Below, piece by piece: positions 1 to 9,512 of a stretch of DNA of 47,841 nucleotides. Made by a program: the position numbers and the translations under genes. How positions within the stretch are numbered: position 1 is the stretch's first letter; every line of letters begins with the position of its first letter. Source of the DNA: a bacterium. GTDB lineage: Bacteria; Zixibacteria; MSB-5A5; GN15; FEB-12. Where the stretch lies: assembly GCA_030605565.1 (NCBI GenBank), contig JAUWIB010000074.1:1-47841 (forward strand), given 5' to 3'. The notes under the pieces were generated by a model that had not been told where the DNA came from, did no database searches, and saw only the letters and a program-made list of their open reading frames with translations.

Positions 1-2119
1 ATCGAACAATTAGCAGCTTGGTGTGATCTTCAGCCAGCAGGACGCCACGTTTCGCGTTGGAGAACAGACGTGCATACACCAGGTAAACCCCCGATGCAAC
101 ATCGGCGCCGGACTCGTTGGTCAGGTCCCATTCGGCAAGGAACTCCCCTTCTCGCTGCTGTATCCCGGTGCGCTCCACCTGTTCGTCATTGCGTATGACC
201 GTTTTGATCCGTTCGCCGGCTACAGTGTAGACATCGATCTGCAAGTATGTATCCTGAGCGACAAAGGGAAGACCGTACATAGGGTAACTTGCGCTGTCGG
301 TCGGCACTCTCAAGCGGAAAGTCACCCTCGGTCGGTCCATCTGTTCAACCACGGCCGGATTGGGGTACGGGTCCAGTACGGCCCCCGGAACTTCAACCAA
401 TAAGGAGTCGTAATTGCTCTCACCGATATGGTACCCAACCCACATTATGCGGTGTTGAGGCACTTCATAGAACGCTCGATTGCTGGACGCCGGAGTCAGG
501 ATAAACGTCAGTGATCGATACTCCGCGTAATTCGGTAGATTGATCTGGTAAGTGGCATCATCGTCCGCATAATAACGATCTAAGATTAAAGAGTCAGGCG
601 CCTCCTCGAGTTGATAAATGATGTTCACGCCCCAGGGGTCAGGAAGCGTCGGCACGTAGGGGCTGCCAAGAGCCAGGTATATATTGAAAAACGTGTCGAT
701 GTGTGTTATGAAACTGTAGCGCCACTCGGTTATATATGTAGTATCGCGTGTTTGGGTCGAATCGGTACAGTTCGGAAATTCGCCCGCGGCGGAGTCACAG
801 ACCCAGATGATCGTGTCCGGCACGATATCCGCCGTCTCAAGCAAACGCAGACTTAGGTAGTAGGCGCCGTTGTGGCGAGGGCTTTCTCTAAGGTTTGAGT
901 TGGCCCCAACCGTCTCCGGATACTTATAGTGGGCGTGCAGTTTCTCAAACGGAATCGACGGGTATGCCTCTTTCTCCGAGTAGCCGGAGATCACCGTGTC
1001 ACCCACCCAGATTGTCAGGTCGGCTCGTTCTCCAGTGAGATAATTCCAAAGGGCGAACTCCGAGAACGCCGACGTCCAATCCTGAGTATGACCGCTGGTT
1101 TCCCAGATAGCTAAATCGGCGGCCTGCAGAAAACTCGGACCGAATCCAAGCTCTCCGCAAAGCAACCAGATATCTCTGATAATGTCACGACCGAACCGCT
1201 CACTCAGGTAGATCGGGAAGACGACCGACGCATAGGGATGCAGGTCCAGCAAGCCCTGGAATCGCTGAATAGAGTACTCAGGAACGTTGAAGAAGTGCTC
1301 CAGATAGTAGTAATAGTCATTGATGTCATCATAGATTTCCTCTTCCATCCAGACCGCCGACATCTCCATCCAGTAACGCCTTTCATCGTAGTCCGAACCG
1401 ATGTCTTCGGCCTCACCCCAATCGATGCCGAACTGCACAGCGTGAAAAAACTCGTGCGCCGCCGTCACTCGGATAGCATCCATGGGACTGTGGGGGTCGT
1501 TATTGTAACCGTGCAAGCGCCTCGGGTCGGCATTGAGTTCGATAAACGACGTGGCCTTCTGAGGATCACCAAATCCGAGCGAATCCGCATATGTCATCCC
1601 GTAGAACATGCTGCCAAGGTTCTTCATATAAACATCATACTTCTCGTCCCCGCCCGGCTCGTAGCCGTCCTGAGGCGGAGCCGGGTAGCCGAGCGTATCC
1701 ACGATGTATGCGTAGACCGAGTCCATAATGTCGGCGATTTGAGTTGCCGTCTCCGCTCCCCCGTATAGAGCATCAGCACCTAAAGTGGCATAGTGTACTC
1801 GGAACAGGCCCTTGGGTGAGTCGACCGAATCGGTGAGATTCGTCGGCCTCAAAACCAGTTGAACCCCGAGCGATTTGAGCAGACCGTGGTCCAGTCTATC
1901 ATAGTTGGTCACGAACCTGAGAATAGCCGGTGTCCCACACTTCACGGTCGGTGGGTGCAACGAGTCACTGTGTGAGTCTGCAGCAGCCGACAAGTCTGGC
2001 TGACGCTGTCGCGTGACCAGCATGTAATCTTCGATAATCTGCATCTGCTGTTCTTCAGTCAGCGACTCGCCTGCCCAGCCAATCGACGCTAACATCACAA
2101 TGAGTAGACATGTTGCCAT
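1..2119 (-). CDS. Secreted MXAN_6640-like putative metalloprotease with C-terminal FlgD/sorting-like region, truncated by the window edge
   Basis: Manual minus-strand translation from ATG at 2119 (MATCLLIVMLASIGWAGESLTEEQQMQ...) stays open to base 1. Contains HEFFHAVQFG (HExxH, bases 1442-1456) and a tail with VYTVAGERIKTVIRN...EWDLTNESGADVASGVYLVYARLF. Not in the ORF track because no stop lies in the window. Confidence 0.8.
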   Translation of the reverse strand, partial: MATCLLIVMLASIGWAGESLTEEQQMQIIEDYMLVTRQRQPDLSAAADSHSDSLHPPTVKCGTPAILRFVTNYDRLDHGLLKSLGVQLVLRPTNLTDSVDSPKGLFRVHYATLGADALYGGAETATQIADIMDSVYAYIVDTLGYPAPPQDGYEPGGDEKYDVYMKNLGSMFYGMTYADSLGFGDPQKATSFIELNADPRRLHGYNNDPHSPMDAIRVTAAHEFFHAVQFGIDWGEAEDIGSDYDERRYWMEMSAVWMEEEIYDDINDYYYYLEHFFNVPEYSIQRFQGLLDLHPYASVVFPIYLSERFGRDIIRDIWLLCGELGFGPSFLQAADLAIWETSGHTQDWTSAFSEFALWNYLTGERADLTIWVGDTVISGYSEKEAYPSIPFEKLHAHYKYPETVGANSNLRESPRHNGAYYLSLRLLETADIVPDTIIWVCDSAAGEFPNCTDSTQTRDTTYITEWRYSFITHIDTFFNIYLALGSPYVPTLPDPWGVNIIYQLEEAPDSLILDRYYADDDATYQINLPNYAEYRSLTFILTPASSNRAFYEVPQHRIMWVGYHIGESNYDSLLVEVPGAVLDPYPNPAVVEQMDRPRVTFRLRVPTDSASYPMYGLPFVAQDTYLQIDVYTVAGERIKTVIRNDEQVERTGIQQREGEFLAEWDLTNESGADVASGVYLVYARLFSNAKRGVLLAEDHTKLLIVR

Positions 2120-2124
2120 CGTTT

Positions 2125-2976
2125 TCAAACTGATCCTCGTTTCTGCAAAGCCTGTCTCTGCGAAGCCCGCTTCTTGAGTTCGTGTAAACATTCTATCGGC
2201 ACCGCCTCCGAACCAACTGAACCACAGCGGCCACCGCGACCATGAAAATCGGACCCGCCTGTCCAGACCAGTCGGAAACGTGCTGCCATCTCTTTGAGCT
2301 TTTGTGTCTCGTTCTGCTTGTGGTCGGGGTGAAGCACCTCAACACCGTCAAGACCGAGAGCCACCAGTTCTTCGATCCGGTCGACAGCGCCGTCGATCAT
2401 CGGATGCGCCAGCACCGTAACCCCACCGGCGTTATGAATCAAGGTGATTGCCTCTGCCGGCGCAAAGCTCTGTTTGGGCACATAGGCCGGACCGCGATTG
2501 CTGATATATCGCCGGAAGGCGTCGTCGTAAGAGGCCACAGCCTTTCGACGGTAGAGCGCCTCGGCCACGTGCGGACGACCCACCGCTGCCGAACCGGCCA
2601 CCTCAAGGACGTCGTCATAGTTGATCTCGATACCCATCTCGTTGAGCTTCTGAACCATCTCACGTCCGCGCTCATTTCTCTTGTTCTGAAAGTCGGCCAG
2701 GGCCACTCGCAAGGGTTCCGTATCGGGATCGAAAAGATAGGCCAACATGTGCAACTCACCGTTTCCCGATCGGCATGACAACTCCAGCCCGGGAATAAGT
2801 TCCGGGTCGCCTTCGCCAAGCAAAGAGCGCAACTCGAGATAACCGGCCAGCGTGTCGTGATCGGTAACGGCGAACGCGGCCAGTTTGCGGCGACGAACCA
2901 TCTCCAGCAACTCCAATGGCGTACTAAGCCCGTCGGAACAATTGGTGTGCAGATGCAGATCGATTCGATGTTTCAT
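2125..2976 (-). CDS. PHP domain-containing phosphoesterase (TrpH/YciV/RNase AM-like)
   Basis: MKHRIDLHLHTNCSDGLSTPLELLEMVRRRKLAAFAVTDHDTLAG: classic PHP HxH and TDHD motifs; GSDFHG near the C-terminus. Confidence 0.9.
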   Translation of the reverse strand: MKHRIDLHLHTNCSDGLSTPLELLEMVRRRKLAAFAVTDHDTLAGYLELRSLLGEGDPELIPGLELSCRSGNGELHMLAYLFDPDTEPLRVALADFQNKRNERGREMVQKLNEMGIEINYDDVLEVAGSAAVGRPHVAEALYRRKAVASYDDAFRRYISNRGPAYVPKQSFAPAEAITLIHNAGGVTVLAHPMIDGAVDRIEELVALGLDGVEVLHPDHKQNETQKLKEMAARFRLVWTGGSDFHGRGGRCGSVGSEAVPIECLHELKKRASQRQALQKRGSV

Positions 2977-4485
2977 CTATAGCTTGCTCTCAACCATCTT
3001 CCTGATCTGTGACGCAAGATCCTCAGCCTCTTTTGTTATAACAGCCACCTCACCATTTAGTTTCGTAACAAACGCCTGATCGTTGATGGAAGTCAGGTTG
3101 ATGCGCACGTTGTATCCGGCGCCGTGGACTGAGGCTGTCGCCATCAGACCAGCCACCCCGGAATCAGTGATCGAATTCTGATTTCCCTTTTCTGCTACCA
3201 CGCGCGCCAGCTTCAGCGTTTCGAGTGACTTCTTCATCACCTCTAAGGGAACATTTGCCGCTTCTTTGTTGGCAAGTTCAACGGCATCGTCACGCTCCTG
3301 TCCGGCGGGCAATTTGAATGCATCCATCACCTTGTTGAATGCTTCCTTGTCGGTCTCGACCAACTGGGTGAGTTCGGCGCGAAGCTCATCACCGCGATCC
3401 CTGACCTGAGTCAACTCATCCTTGACCTTGTCGAACTGCTTCTTGCCGATCGAGAGCCGACAGACCATCGAGGCCAGAGCGGCGCCCAGAGCACCGGCCG
3501 AGGCCGCCACCGAACCGCCACCAGGGGCCGGTGAGGACGATGCGACCTCATCGGCAAAACTTTCGGCGGCCACCGCCGAGCCGCCCGCTTCCTGTAGTTT
3601 CTGCTCCAGCACCTGAGCACTGGAGAAGTTCTCCATCCGCAGGTAGAAATCTGACACGTCGAGCATCGCCTCGTTCGGCACCAGCCCGATGATTTCCGAC
3701 GAGGTGACATTCACACCATAACGAGCGGCCTCCGACTTGATCGTCTCGAAGACGCGGAAGATCGGCGTCTTGGTATAGTTCACCAGGTTCATCGATATCT
3801 GTACCTGATTGCGCTCTTTGATCTCAAAGCCGAGGGCTTTGACAAACCGATACCCACCCTTGAGACTGCGCACGGCGTCGGCGACCTTGTCGGCAATCCA
3901 CTTCTGATTGGTGCCAAGATAGACATTGAACGCCACCAAAGGGAACCGCACCCCGATAGCGGTGGCGCCCGACTTGAGATTCATTTTTGCCGGACCATAA
4001 TCCGGTTTGCGCTTGGGGTCCTTCTCGATAGCCTCAGTCATCCCCTCATACTCACCTGTGCGCACCTTGGCCAGGTTCCTGCGATCGGCCCGCGTCCGCG
4101 CATCTTCATACAGAAAGACCGGTATAGCCAGTTCCTCACCGACCTTGCGACCCAGTTTGTTGGCCAACTCGATCGCTTCTTCGATAGTCACTTCCGATAT
4201 CGGGATGAACGGACAGACATCGCACGCCCCCATGCGGGGATGTTCACCCTTATGGGTGGTCATGTCGATCAGTTCAGCCGCCTTCTGATATCCGCGAAAA
4301 GCCGCCTCGACCGCCAGCGATGGATGACAAACAAAAGTCACCACCGCTCGATTGTGATCGGGATCCATCTCCTTATCCAGGAGCACCACACCGTCTTCGG
4401 CGGTGATAGCATTACATATGGCGTCGAGCACTTCCGGACGACGGCCTTCGGAGAAATTGGGGACACATTCAACCAGTTTTGCCAT
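2977..4485 (-). CDS. ftcD: Glutamate formimidoyltransferase fused to formimidoyltetrahydrofolate cyclodeaminase
   Basis: MAKLVECVPNFSEGRRPEVLDAI N-terminus; cyclodeaminase domain SFADEVASSSPAPGGGSVAASAGALGAALASMV. Start set at the internal Met of the 516-aa ORF. Confidence 0.93.
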   Translation of the reverse strand: MAKLVECVPNFSEGRRPEVLDAICNAITAEDGVVLLDKEMDPDHNRAVVTFVCHPSLAVEAAFRGYQKAAELIDMTTHKGEHPRMGACDVCPFIPISEVTIEEAIELANKLGRKVGEELAIPVFLYEDARTRADRRNLAKVRTGEYEGMTEAIEKDPKRKPDYGPAKMNLKSGATAIGVRFPLVAFNVYLGTNQKWIADKVADAVRSLKGGYRFVKALGFEIKERNQVQISMNLVNYTKTPIFRVFETIKSEAARYGVNVTSSEIIGLVPNEAMLDVSDFYLRMENFSSAQVLEQKLQEAGGSAVAAESFADEVASSSPAPGGGSVAASAGALGAALASMVCRLSIGKKQFDKVKDELTQVRDRGDELRAELTQLVETDKEAFNKVMDAFKLPAGQERDDAVELANKEAANVPLEVMKKSLETLKLARVVAEKGNQNSITDSGVAGLMATASVHGAGYNVRINLTSINDQAFVTKLNGEVAVITKEAEDLASQIRKMVESKL

Positions 4486-4589
4486 TATCGTCTCCGCACC
4501 TTCAGTTGTGTCAATCGACCCGGGCACACGCCGCGGATCCGAATTGGGATCGTGCCAATATACGTGAAAACATCGCTATGGCAAGTGGC

Positions 4590-5546
4590 CTAGCGCTCAA
4601 ATCCAAGTCTGAGACCCCAGGCCAATAGAGGGATCATGATCTCATGGTGACCGACGAAATTGAACCCCTGCCCCACGCCGACGGTTGGTCGGCTCACCAC
4701 GTTTTGCAGCGGGCGATATTGGAGGATCATATCAAAGTTGGCCGTGGTCAGCCGGCTTTTGTGCCGGTGTATATTGCGGGCCACCGTCAGCGCCTTGAGA
4801 AACACTTCCGGCAGGATAACCGCCGAGCCGATATTGGCCAGTGCGCCACCTCGGTCGATATCGGCACAGAGGCTGCACAACAGGCGGAAATCAAGATGCG
4901 ATGCAGCGGCGGTGACGGCGGCATCGAACTCCGGATGCTGGGCCACGATATCGGTACCGATCCCGACATGCACCGTCACCGGTTTTTTCATGGAGACAGC
5001 TCGTCCAAAAAGAGAAATCTTTCGATTGGGCGCCTTTTCTCCATTGATGAAGACACCGGCGGCCTCTCCGAGGCCGATATCTCGCTCCTTCGCACACCGA
5101 CAAACGGCTGCGAAAAACTCTCCGGTCTCCCTCGCCATGCCGAAAGACCCATCCTCCAGCCCGGCCTGCACATCCTCAGAGGTCCCGCCGAAAAAGGCCA
5201 ATTCAAGATCATGAATCAGCCCGGCCGAGTTGAACGACAGTCCGGTAACGATATCACGCCGCATCAAATCGATCAGTATCGGAGAAAGTCCCACCTTGAT
5301 AGTATGAGCACCCAACATCAGATGAAACGGACGGTCCTTATGACGCGCCTTCACGACGAGGGAGATGAATTCCCTGAGGTCATCAGCCTTGAGAAAACGA
5401 GGCAGCGAATCGAAGAAATCGGAACCGCTTTTTTTCGCCGGTCGACCAAGCGAATGCAACTGCGTCCGGTTCCGTCGCCGTGCGTGCGGATAACGCTTTA
5501 CAAGATTAAGGTCTATCGGAGTGCTCTTGCGAAATCGGCTGGACAT
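4590..5546 (-). CDS. Deoxyhypusine synthase-like family protein of unknown function
   Basis: RPFHLMLGAHTIKVGLSPILIDLMRRDIVTGLSFNSAGLIHDLELAFFGGTSEDV...VTVHVGIGTDIVAQHPEFDAA...NIGSAVILPEVFLKAL resembles bacterial DHS-like proteins (recalled, not searched). Confidence 0.6.
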   Translation of the reverse strand: MSSRFRKSTPIDLNLVKRYPHARRRNRTQLHSLGRPAKKSGSDFFDSLPRFLKADDLREFISLVVKARHKDRPFHLMLGAHTIKVGLSPILIDLMRRDIVTGLSFNSAGLIHDLELAFFGGTSEDVQAGLEDGSFGMARETGEFFAAVCRCAKERDIGLGEAAGVFINGEKAPNRKISLFGRAVSMKKPVTVHVGIGTDIVAQHPEFDAAVTAAASHLDFRLLCSLCADIDRGGALANIGSAVILPEVFLKALTVARNIHRHKSRLTTANFDMILQYRPLQNVVSRPTVGVGQGFNFVGHHEIMIPLLAWGLRLGFER

Positions 5547-5549
5547 GGT

Positions 5550-6404
5550 TCAGAACGCCTCGATTTCGCCCAGCGCGAAGTCCGTCAACTCAGCCGATAT
5601 TGATCCCACCAGAATCTTGGACTTCATCAGCACCGGCATCTTGAGACGGTCATCGGTCAGCCAGACCTTCAGTCTTCCCTCATGCTTGAAGACGCCGACC
5701 GATTGCGTCAGCGGTTCTACGACAATACAGTCGAAGTTTCCCGCTTCAACGGTGATGTTCTCTTTCTTGAGGACCTTGACCTCAAGTTCGTAGTTCTTGC
5801 CGTCGGTAAAGTTGTCCACGTACACCGACGTCCCGACTTTGAGCTCCTGAGTGCGAACAAAGTAAAGCACACTGACGGCATCCTGCACCCACGGCGCAAC
5901 CTCGATAGTGTCGCCTTGGTACACGGTTTGGTGCTCACGTTGATCGAAAGCGTAAGTGCGAGTGGAACGATAGCTGCCCTCGCGAAGGTTCTTCTCAAAG
6001 CGCCAACTGAAAAGACCGATGGCGTCAATGATCGACTCCACGCGGTCATCGACGGTGTAAAACGTGGAGAAGAAACTATTGGAGTTTGCCCGAGTCACGA
6101 TTTGATAACAGGGACGCCCCCCGTACTCGATCAACCGCGCCACCTCCATGGAAGCCGTCCCGGCGTTGATAAAACCGTAGTTGATATCGAACGAGAACCT
6201 CTCACCGATACCGAAAGCTACGTTTTCGACATAGCGGTCAAACTCGATGGTATCGCCACCGGGCTGTTCTTCTTCAGCCAACGCCTGCGACATCTCAAAC
6301 TGCAGAGAGGCAAAGTAGAAAAGAGGCGCCAGTCCGCAGAACAGAACAGTCATGGCGAGCGCCTTGTGCAGAAATCTTCCGTCAGGCATTTGTCTTAGCA
6401 TCAA
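5550..6404 (-). CDS. DUF3108 domain-containing protein, probably envelope-associated
   Basis: N-terminal hydrophobic segment, then GERFSFDINYGFINAGTASMEVARLIEYGGRPCYQIVTRANSNSFFSTFYTVDDRVES, typical of DUF3108. Confidence 0.75.
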   Translation of the reverse strand: MMLRQMPDGRFLHKALAMTVLFCGLAPLFYFASLQFEMSQALAEEEQPGGDTIEFDRYVENVAFGIGERFSFDINYGFINAGTASMEVARLIEYGGRPCYQIVTRANSNSFFSTFYTVDDRVESIIDAIGLFSWRFEKNLREGSYRSTRTYAFDQREHQTVYQGDTIEVAPWVQDAVSVLYFVRTQELKVGTSVYVDNFTDGKNYELEVKVLKKENITVEAGNFDCIVVEPLTQSVGVFKHEGRLKVWLTDDRLKMPVLMKSKILVGSISAELTDFALGEIEAF

Positions 6405-6873
6405 TTCTTTTTACAATTTTGTCCAACTGCTTGCCGAGATATTCGCCGATTTCCAGAAACGTCTCGTTGTACCGCTCAAGCGGCTGGCCGATGGGATCAT
6501 CGACCCCTTCGCCCGATTGCTTTGGGTCGGGGAAATTCTTGAAGAGAAACGTCTTGTCCGCGGCTTCCCTGCGCAATCTCAGCACTTCACCAACATGGCC
6601 GGAAGTCATACCAAAGATAAGATCGGCGCGATCGATCAGGCCGCCTGTCAACGGCTGCGACTGGTGTTTCGAAATGTCGGCGTCCCAGATCCTGGCCGCT
6701 TCGACAGCATACTTGGTAGCCGGAAACCCCGACGCACCTACGGTACCGGCCGAGACCACTTCGAACTTTTCCGGACGCTGCTTTTCCAGCAAACCCTTCA
6801 GCGCTCCTTCGGCCATGGGCGACCGACAGGTGTTCCCGGTGCAGACAAACAGTATGACGAACTTCTCGCTCAC
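6382..6873 (-). CDS. Low-molecular-weight protein tyrosine/arginine phosphatase
   Basis: VSEKFVILFVCTGNTCRSPMAEGALKGLL: CX5R P-loop signature. Likely GTG start at 6873, overlapping the Sua5 stop. Confidence 0.9.
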   Translation of the reverse strand: MSEKFVILFVCTGNTCRSPMAEGALKGLLEKQRPEKFEVVSAGTVGASGFPATKYAVEAARIWDADISKHQSQPLTGGLIDRADLIFGMTSGHVGEVLRLRREAADKTFLFKNFPDPKQSGEGVDDPIGQPLERYNETFLEIGEYLGKQLDKIVKRIDAKTNA

Positions 6874-7508
6874 GCCGTCTCCTGAAGGACCGAGGCAACG
6901 CCGGCAGCAGAGAGGGCGCCCTCGCGCAGCAACTCTGTCCGGTCCCCCTGACACAGCACCACCGTCGACACACTTCCAACCAGACGTCCGGCATCAAGAT
7001 ACAGAGCCACATCGCTCCCGAAAGTCTCCACGACCTGGTCGATCGTCTCCGCTTCCCCATGGCCGGTCAGATTGGCTGAAGTTGCTGTCAGAGGTTTCCG
7101 AACTTTCTCAAGTAATGCCTTTACCACCGGTGACGATGACACTCGCAGACCAACCCGCCCGTCACTCTCTACTGTTAATGTTGCTTCATCGGCTGCCGTC
7201 AATACCAGGGTCAATGGTCCGGGCATGAATCGCTTCGCCAGTCGTCGCGCCGAGGGCGTCATCACACCGTAAGCATCCAACGCCTCGATACTATCGACAA
7301 AGATTGCAACCGCAGCAGCGCGGTCACGATCTTTCGCACGATAAAGCTTCTCCAGTGACCTAGAATCATCTGCCCGAGCGAGAAGACCATACCTTGTTTC
7401 AGTCGGCGCCACTATCAGATCACACCGTAGCAAGAGGGTTGCGGCTTGATCTATCAGCCGGCCCTGCGGGTTTTCGCAGTCGATTCGGACCACCGGACAA
7501 TCAGTCAT
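6870..7508 (-). CDS. L-threonylcarbamoyladenylate synthase (Sua5/YciO/YrdC)
   Basis: LIVAPTETRYGLLARADDSRSLEKLYRAKDRDRAAAVAIFVDS...KPLTATSANLTGHGEA; start reset to MTDCPVVRIDCEN. Confidence 0.88.
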   Translation of the reverse strand: MTDCPVVRIDCENPQGRLIDQAATLLLRCDLIVAPTETRYGLLARADDSRSLEKLYRAKDRDRAAAVAIFVDSIEALDAYGVMTPSARRLAKRFMPGPLTLVLTAADEATLTVESDGRVGLRVSSSPVVKALLEKVRKPLTATSANLTGHGEAETIDQVVETFGSDVALYLDAGRLVGSVSTVVLCQGDRTELLREGALSAAGVASVLQETA

Positions 7509-8121
7509 GCTGACCCGGATCGTGCTCGTAGTCAAGGCTGTCTCCCACCGTCGACGGCGATGTCTCGTAAAGAGGCGCCGGTTCCTCCACCGCAACTGTA
7601 ACCACCACAACCCAGGCGTTGGTATAGCCCGCCGCCTTGGCCCGCTGTTGATAGTTCTCGGCCGCTTCGCGCTCGGCGAAGTTGCCCACTCTCAGTTTGA
7701 AGTAGGGCACCTCATAATCCATGTAGACCGGGCGGTCAAAAATCTCCTCGGCCACCCTCAGTGCCGTTCGCCCCTCACCATAAACTTTGGTCGTCAATAT
7801 CTGTACGCGAAACGCCTGGTTGTTCAGAGTATCGATTTGTTCATTGATGTTCAAGTAACCTGTGTCGCCGCTGGTCGCCTCATCCCCTGTCTCCTGCTGG
7901 GACCCTCCGGCATTGATTGGCTGATCACTCGGATAAACACTCGGGACAACCTGTCTGTCCTGACTCGATTCCAATGGATCATAACGCTCCAATTCCGTCG
8001 GGATTGTGTCGGTATCCGGTGGCGACTCCTCACCTCCACGTTGAGGAAGAATGCATCCTGCCCCCCAGACGAGCCACAGCGCCGTAACCAGGAGACTAAA
8101 TATACTTGCGCGTTTCGTCAC
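7501..8121 (-). CDS. SPOR domain lipoprotein
   Basis: Likely GTG start; VTKRASIFSLLVTALWLVWGAGCILPQ lipobox; C-terminal FRVQILTTKVYGEGRTALRVAEEIFDRPVYMDYEVPYFKLRVGNFAEREAAENYQQRAKAAGYTNAWVV = SPOR. Confidence 0.85.
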   Translation of the reverse strand: MTKRASIFSLLVTALWLVWGAGCILPQRGGEESPPDTDTIPTELERYDPLESSQDRQVVPSVYPSDQPINAGGSQQETGDEATSGDTGYLNINEQIDTLNNQAFRVQILTTKVYGEGRTALRVAEEIFDRPVYMDYEVPYFKLRVGNFAEREAAENYQQRAKAAGYTNAWVVVVTVAVEEPAPLYETSPSTVGDSLDYEHDPGQHD

Positions 8122-9181
8122 TCTCTCCAAGTTTCGCCAGGAGCTTCTTGATATCTTCAGCCCGCGTCTTGTGGGCAACCATCGTGATCTCACCGGAGCG
8201 CACCACAATCATGTCGGAACAACCCAGCACGGCTACGATACCATCGCCTTCGTTAAAGACGGTCATCTCATACGAATCCAGGGCAACAACATTGCCGATC
8301 TTGACATTGCCGTCGGTATCTTTGGTCTTGTAGCGACCCAGGGCATTCCAGTCGCCCACATCGTCCCACACGAAATCAGCCTTAACAGTCAGCACGTTAT
8401 CGGCTTTTTCCAGGACGGCCACATCAACGGAAATCGACGTAGCCTTGGTGTACAACTGCATGCGCGCTTCAATCTCAGACGCCTTGCCGATATGTTCAGA
8501 GTACTCCATGAGCAACTTGTGCATCTCCGGCTGGTGGTCCGCCAGTACCTTCAGGAAAGCCTGGGCCGTCCAGACGAACATCCCGCTGTTCCAAAGATAC
8601 TTGCCGCTGAAGTAGTACTCCTTGGCTACCTCTGTCCTTGGCTTTTCCGTAAAAGCAGAAACAAAGAACACGGGCTGATCGGTGGGATGCTCATATCGAT
8701 CGCCCACTCTGATATACCCATACCCCGTCTCGGGACGGGTGGGGACGATACCCAGAGTCAGCAGATAATCACCGGACGATGATATGGCGGCGCTGCTCTC
8801 TAAAATCTTCAAGAGTTTCCCCGCCGGATTGATCAGATGGTCCGCCGACAGTACCACCATATTCGCGTGCGGGTCTTCCTTCAGGAGATGAACGGCGGCC
8901 AGCCCGATGGCAACACATGTATTGCGACCGAACGGCTCGCTCAGGATGTTTACCTCGGTGAAGTTAGGCATCGCATCGGTGATAAACCTGCTCATGGAAC
9001 GGCTGGTGATAATCCGAGTGTTCTCAATCGGAATCAAAGGAAGAACGCGGTCAATCGTTTCCTCCAGCATCATCTTGTCGGACGTCAGTTTCAAGAATTG
9101 TTTGGGGCGGCTCGATCGCGACACCGGCCAAAACCTTTCCCCTTTGCCCCCGGCCAAAATCACTCCATACAGCACTATCAA
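8096..9181 (-). CDS. manC: Mannose-1-phosphate guanylyltransferase
   Basis: YGVILAGGKGERFWPVSRSSRPKQFLKLTSDKMMLEETIDR; WNSGMFVWTAQAFL; FVWDDVGDWNALGRY. Confidence 0.92.
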   Translation of the reverse strand: MIVLYGVILAGGKGERFWPVSRSSRPKQFLKLTSDKMMLEETIDRVLPLIPIENTRIITSRSMSRFITDAMPNFTEVNILSEPFGRNTCVAIGLAAVHLLKEDPHANMVVLSADHLINPAGKLLKILESSAAISSSGDYLLTLGIVPTRPETGYGYIRVGDRYEHPTDQPVFFVSAFTEKPRTEVAKEYYFSGKYLWNSGMFVWTAQAFLKVLADHQPEMHKLLMEYSEHIGKASEIEARMQLYTKATSISVDVAVLEKADNVLTVKADFVWDDVGDWNALGRYKTKDTDGNVKIGNVVALDSYEMTVFNEGDGIVAVLGCSDMIVVRSGEITMVAHKTRAEDIKKLLAKLGESDETRKYI

Positions 9182-9244
9182 ACACCTCTCAGACGTTTTC
9201 GCACAGTTAATCGATCATAACAAGGTTCAACGCCTCAGTCAAGC

Positions 9245-9426
9245 AAAGATTCCCCTCCTGAGGTTCCACGAGCCGACTTTGTGGTCGGCGTACGTCCCCG
9301 TGCGCCGACAACTTTTCGAGGTAAACGCGGTAGACGAGGACGTCCACCGCACACTAAAAGATTCCCCCCTGAGGTCCCACACGTCACCCTGAGCGTCCAC
9401 ACGTCACCCTGAGCGGAGTCGAAGGG
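9245..9426. repeat. Composite intergenic repeat: imperfect 25-bp direct repeats flank a 69-bp two-hairpin element, followed by a 20-bp tandem duplication and a TGAGCGGAGTCGAAGGG unit
   Basis: AAAGATTCCCCTCCTGAGGTTCCAC (9245-9269) vs AAAGATTCCCCCCTGAGGTCCCAC (9357-9380); 69-mer 9281-9349 recurs at 47773-47841; CCACACGTCACCCTGAGCG[T/G] x2 at 9377-9416. Confidence 0.85.
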
Positions 9427-9480
9427 TCTCATACTCTGTAGATATCCTGACACTGTTGAAAAGAACGTCGTACCGATGGT

Positions 9481-9506
9481 GGTGTCGGGCGACCCCGCCC
9501 GACACC
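9481..9506. repeat. Perfect 11-bp-stem hairpin downstream of iorB
   Basis: GGTGTCGGGCG-ACCC-CGCCCGACACC, 7 nt from the iorB stop. Confidence 0.85.
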
Positions 9507-9512
9507 ATGCTC

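Noticed and set aside
4644-5603. 319-aa plus-strand ORF
   Set aside because: Antisense to the DHS-like gene; low-complexity composition with no domain.
9245-9426. Possible CRISPR array
   Set aside because: Repeats are only paired, of different lengths, and lack regularly spaced unique spacers; no cas genes in the window.
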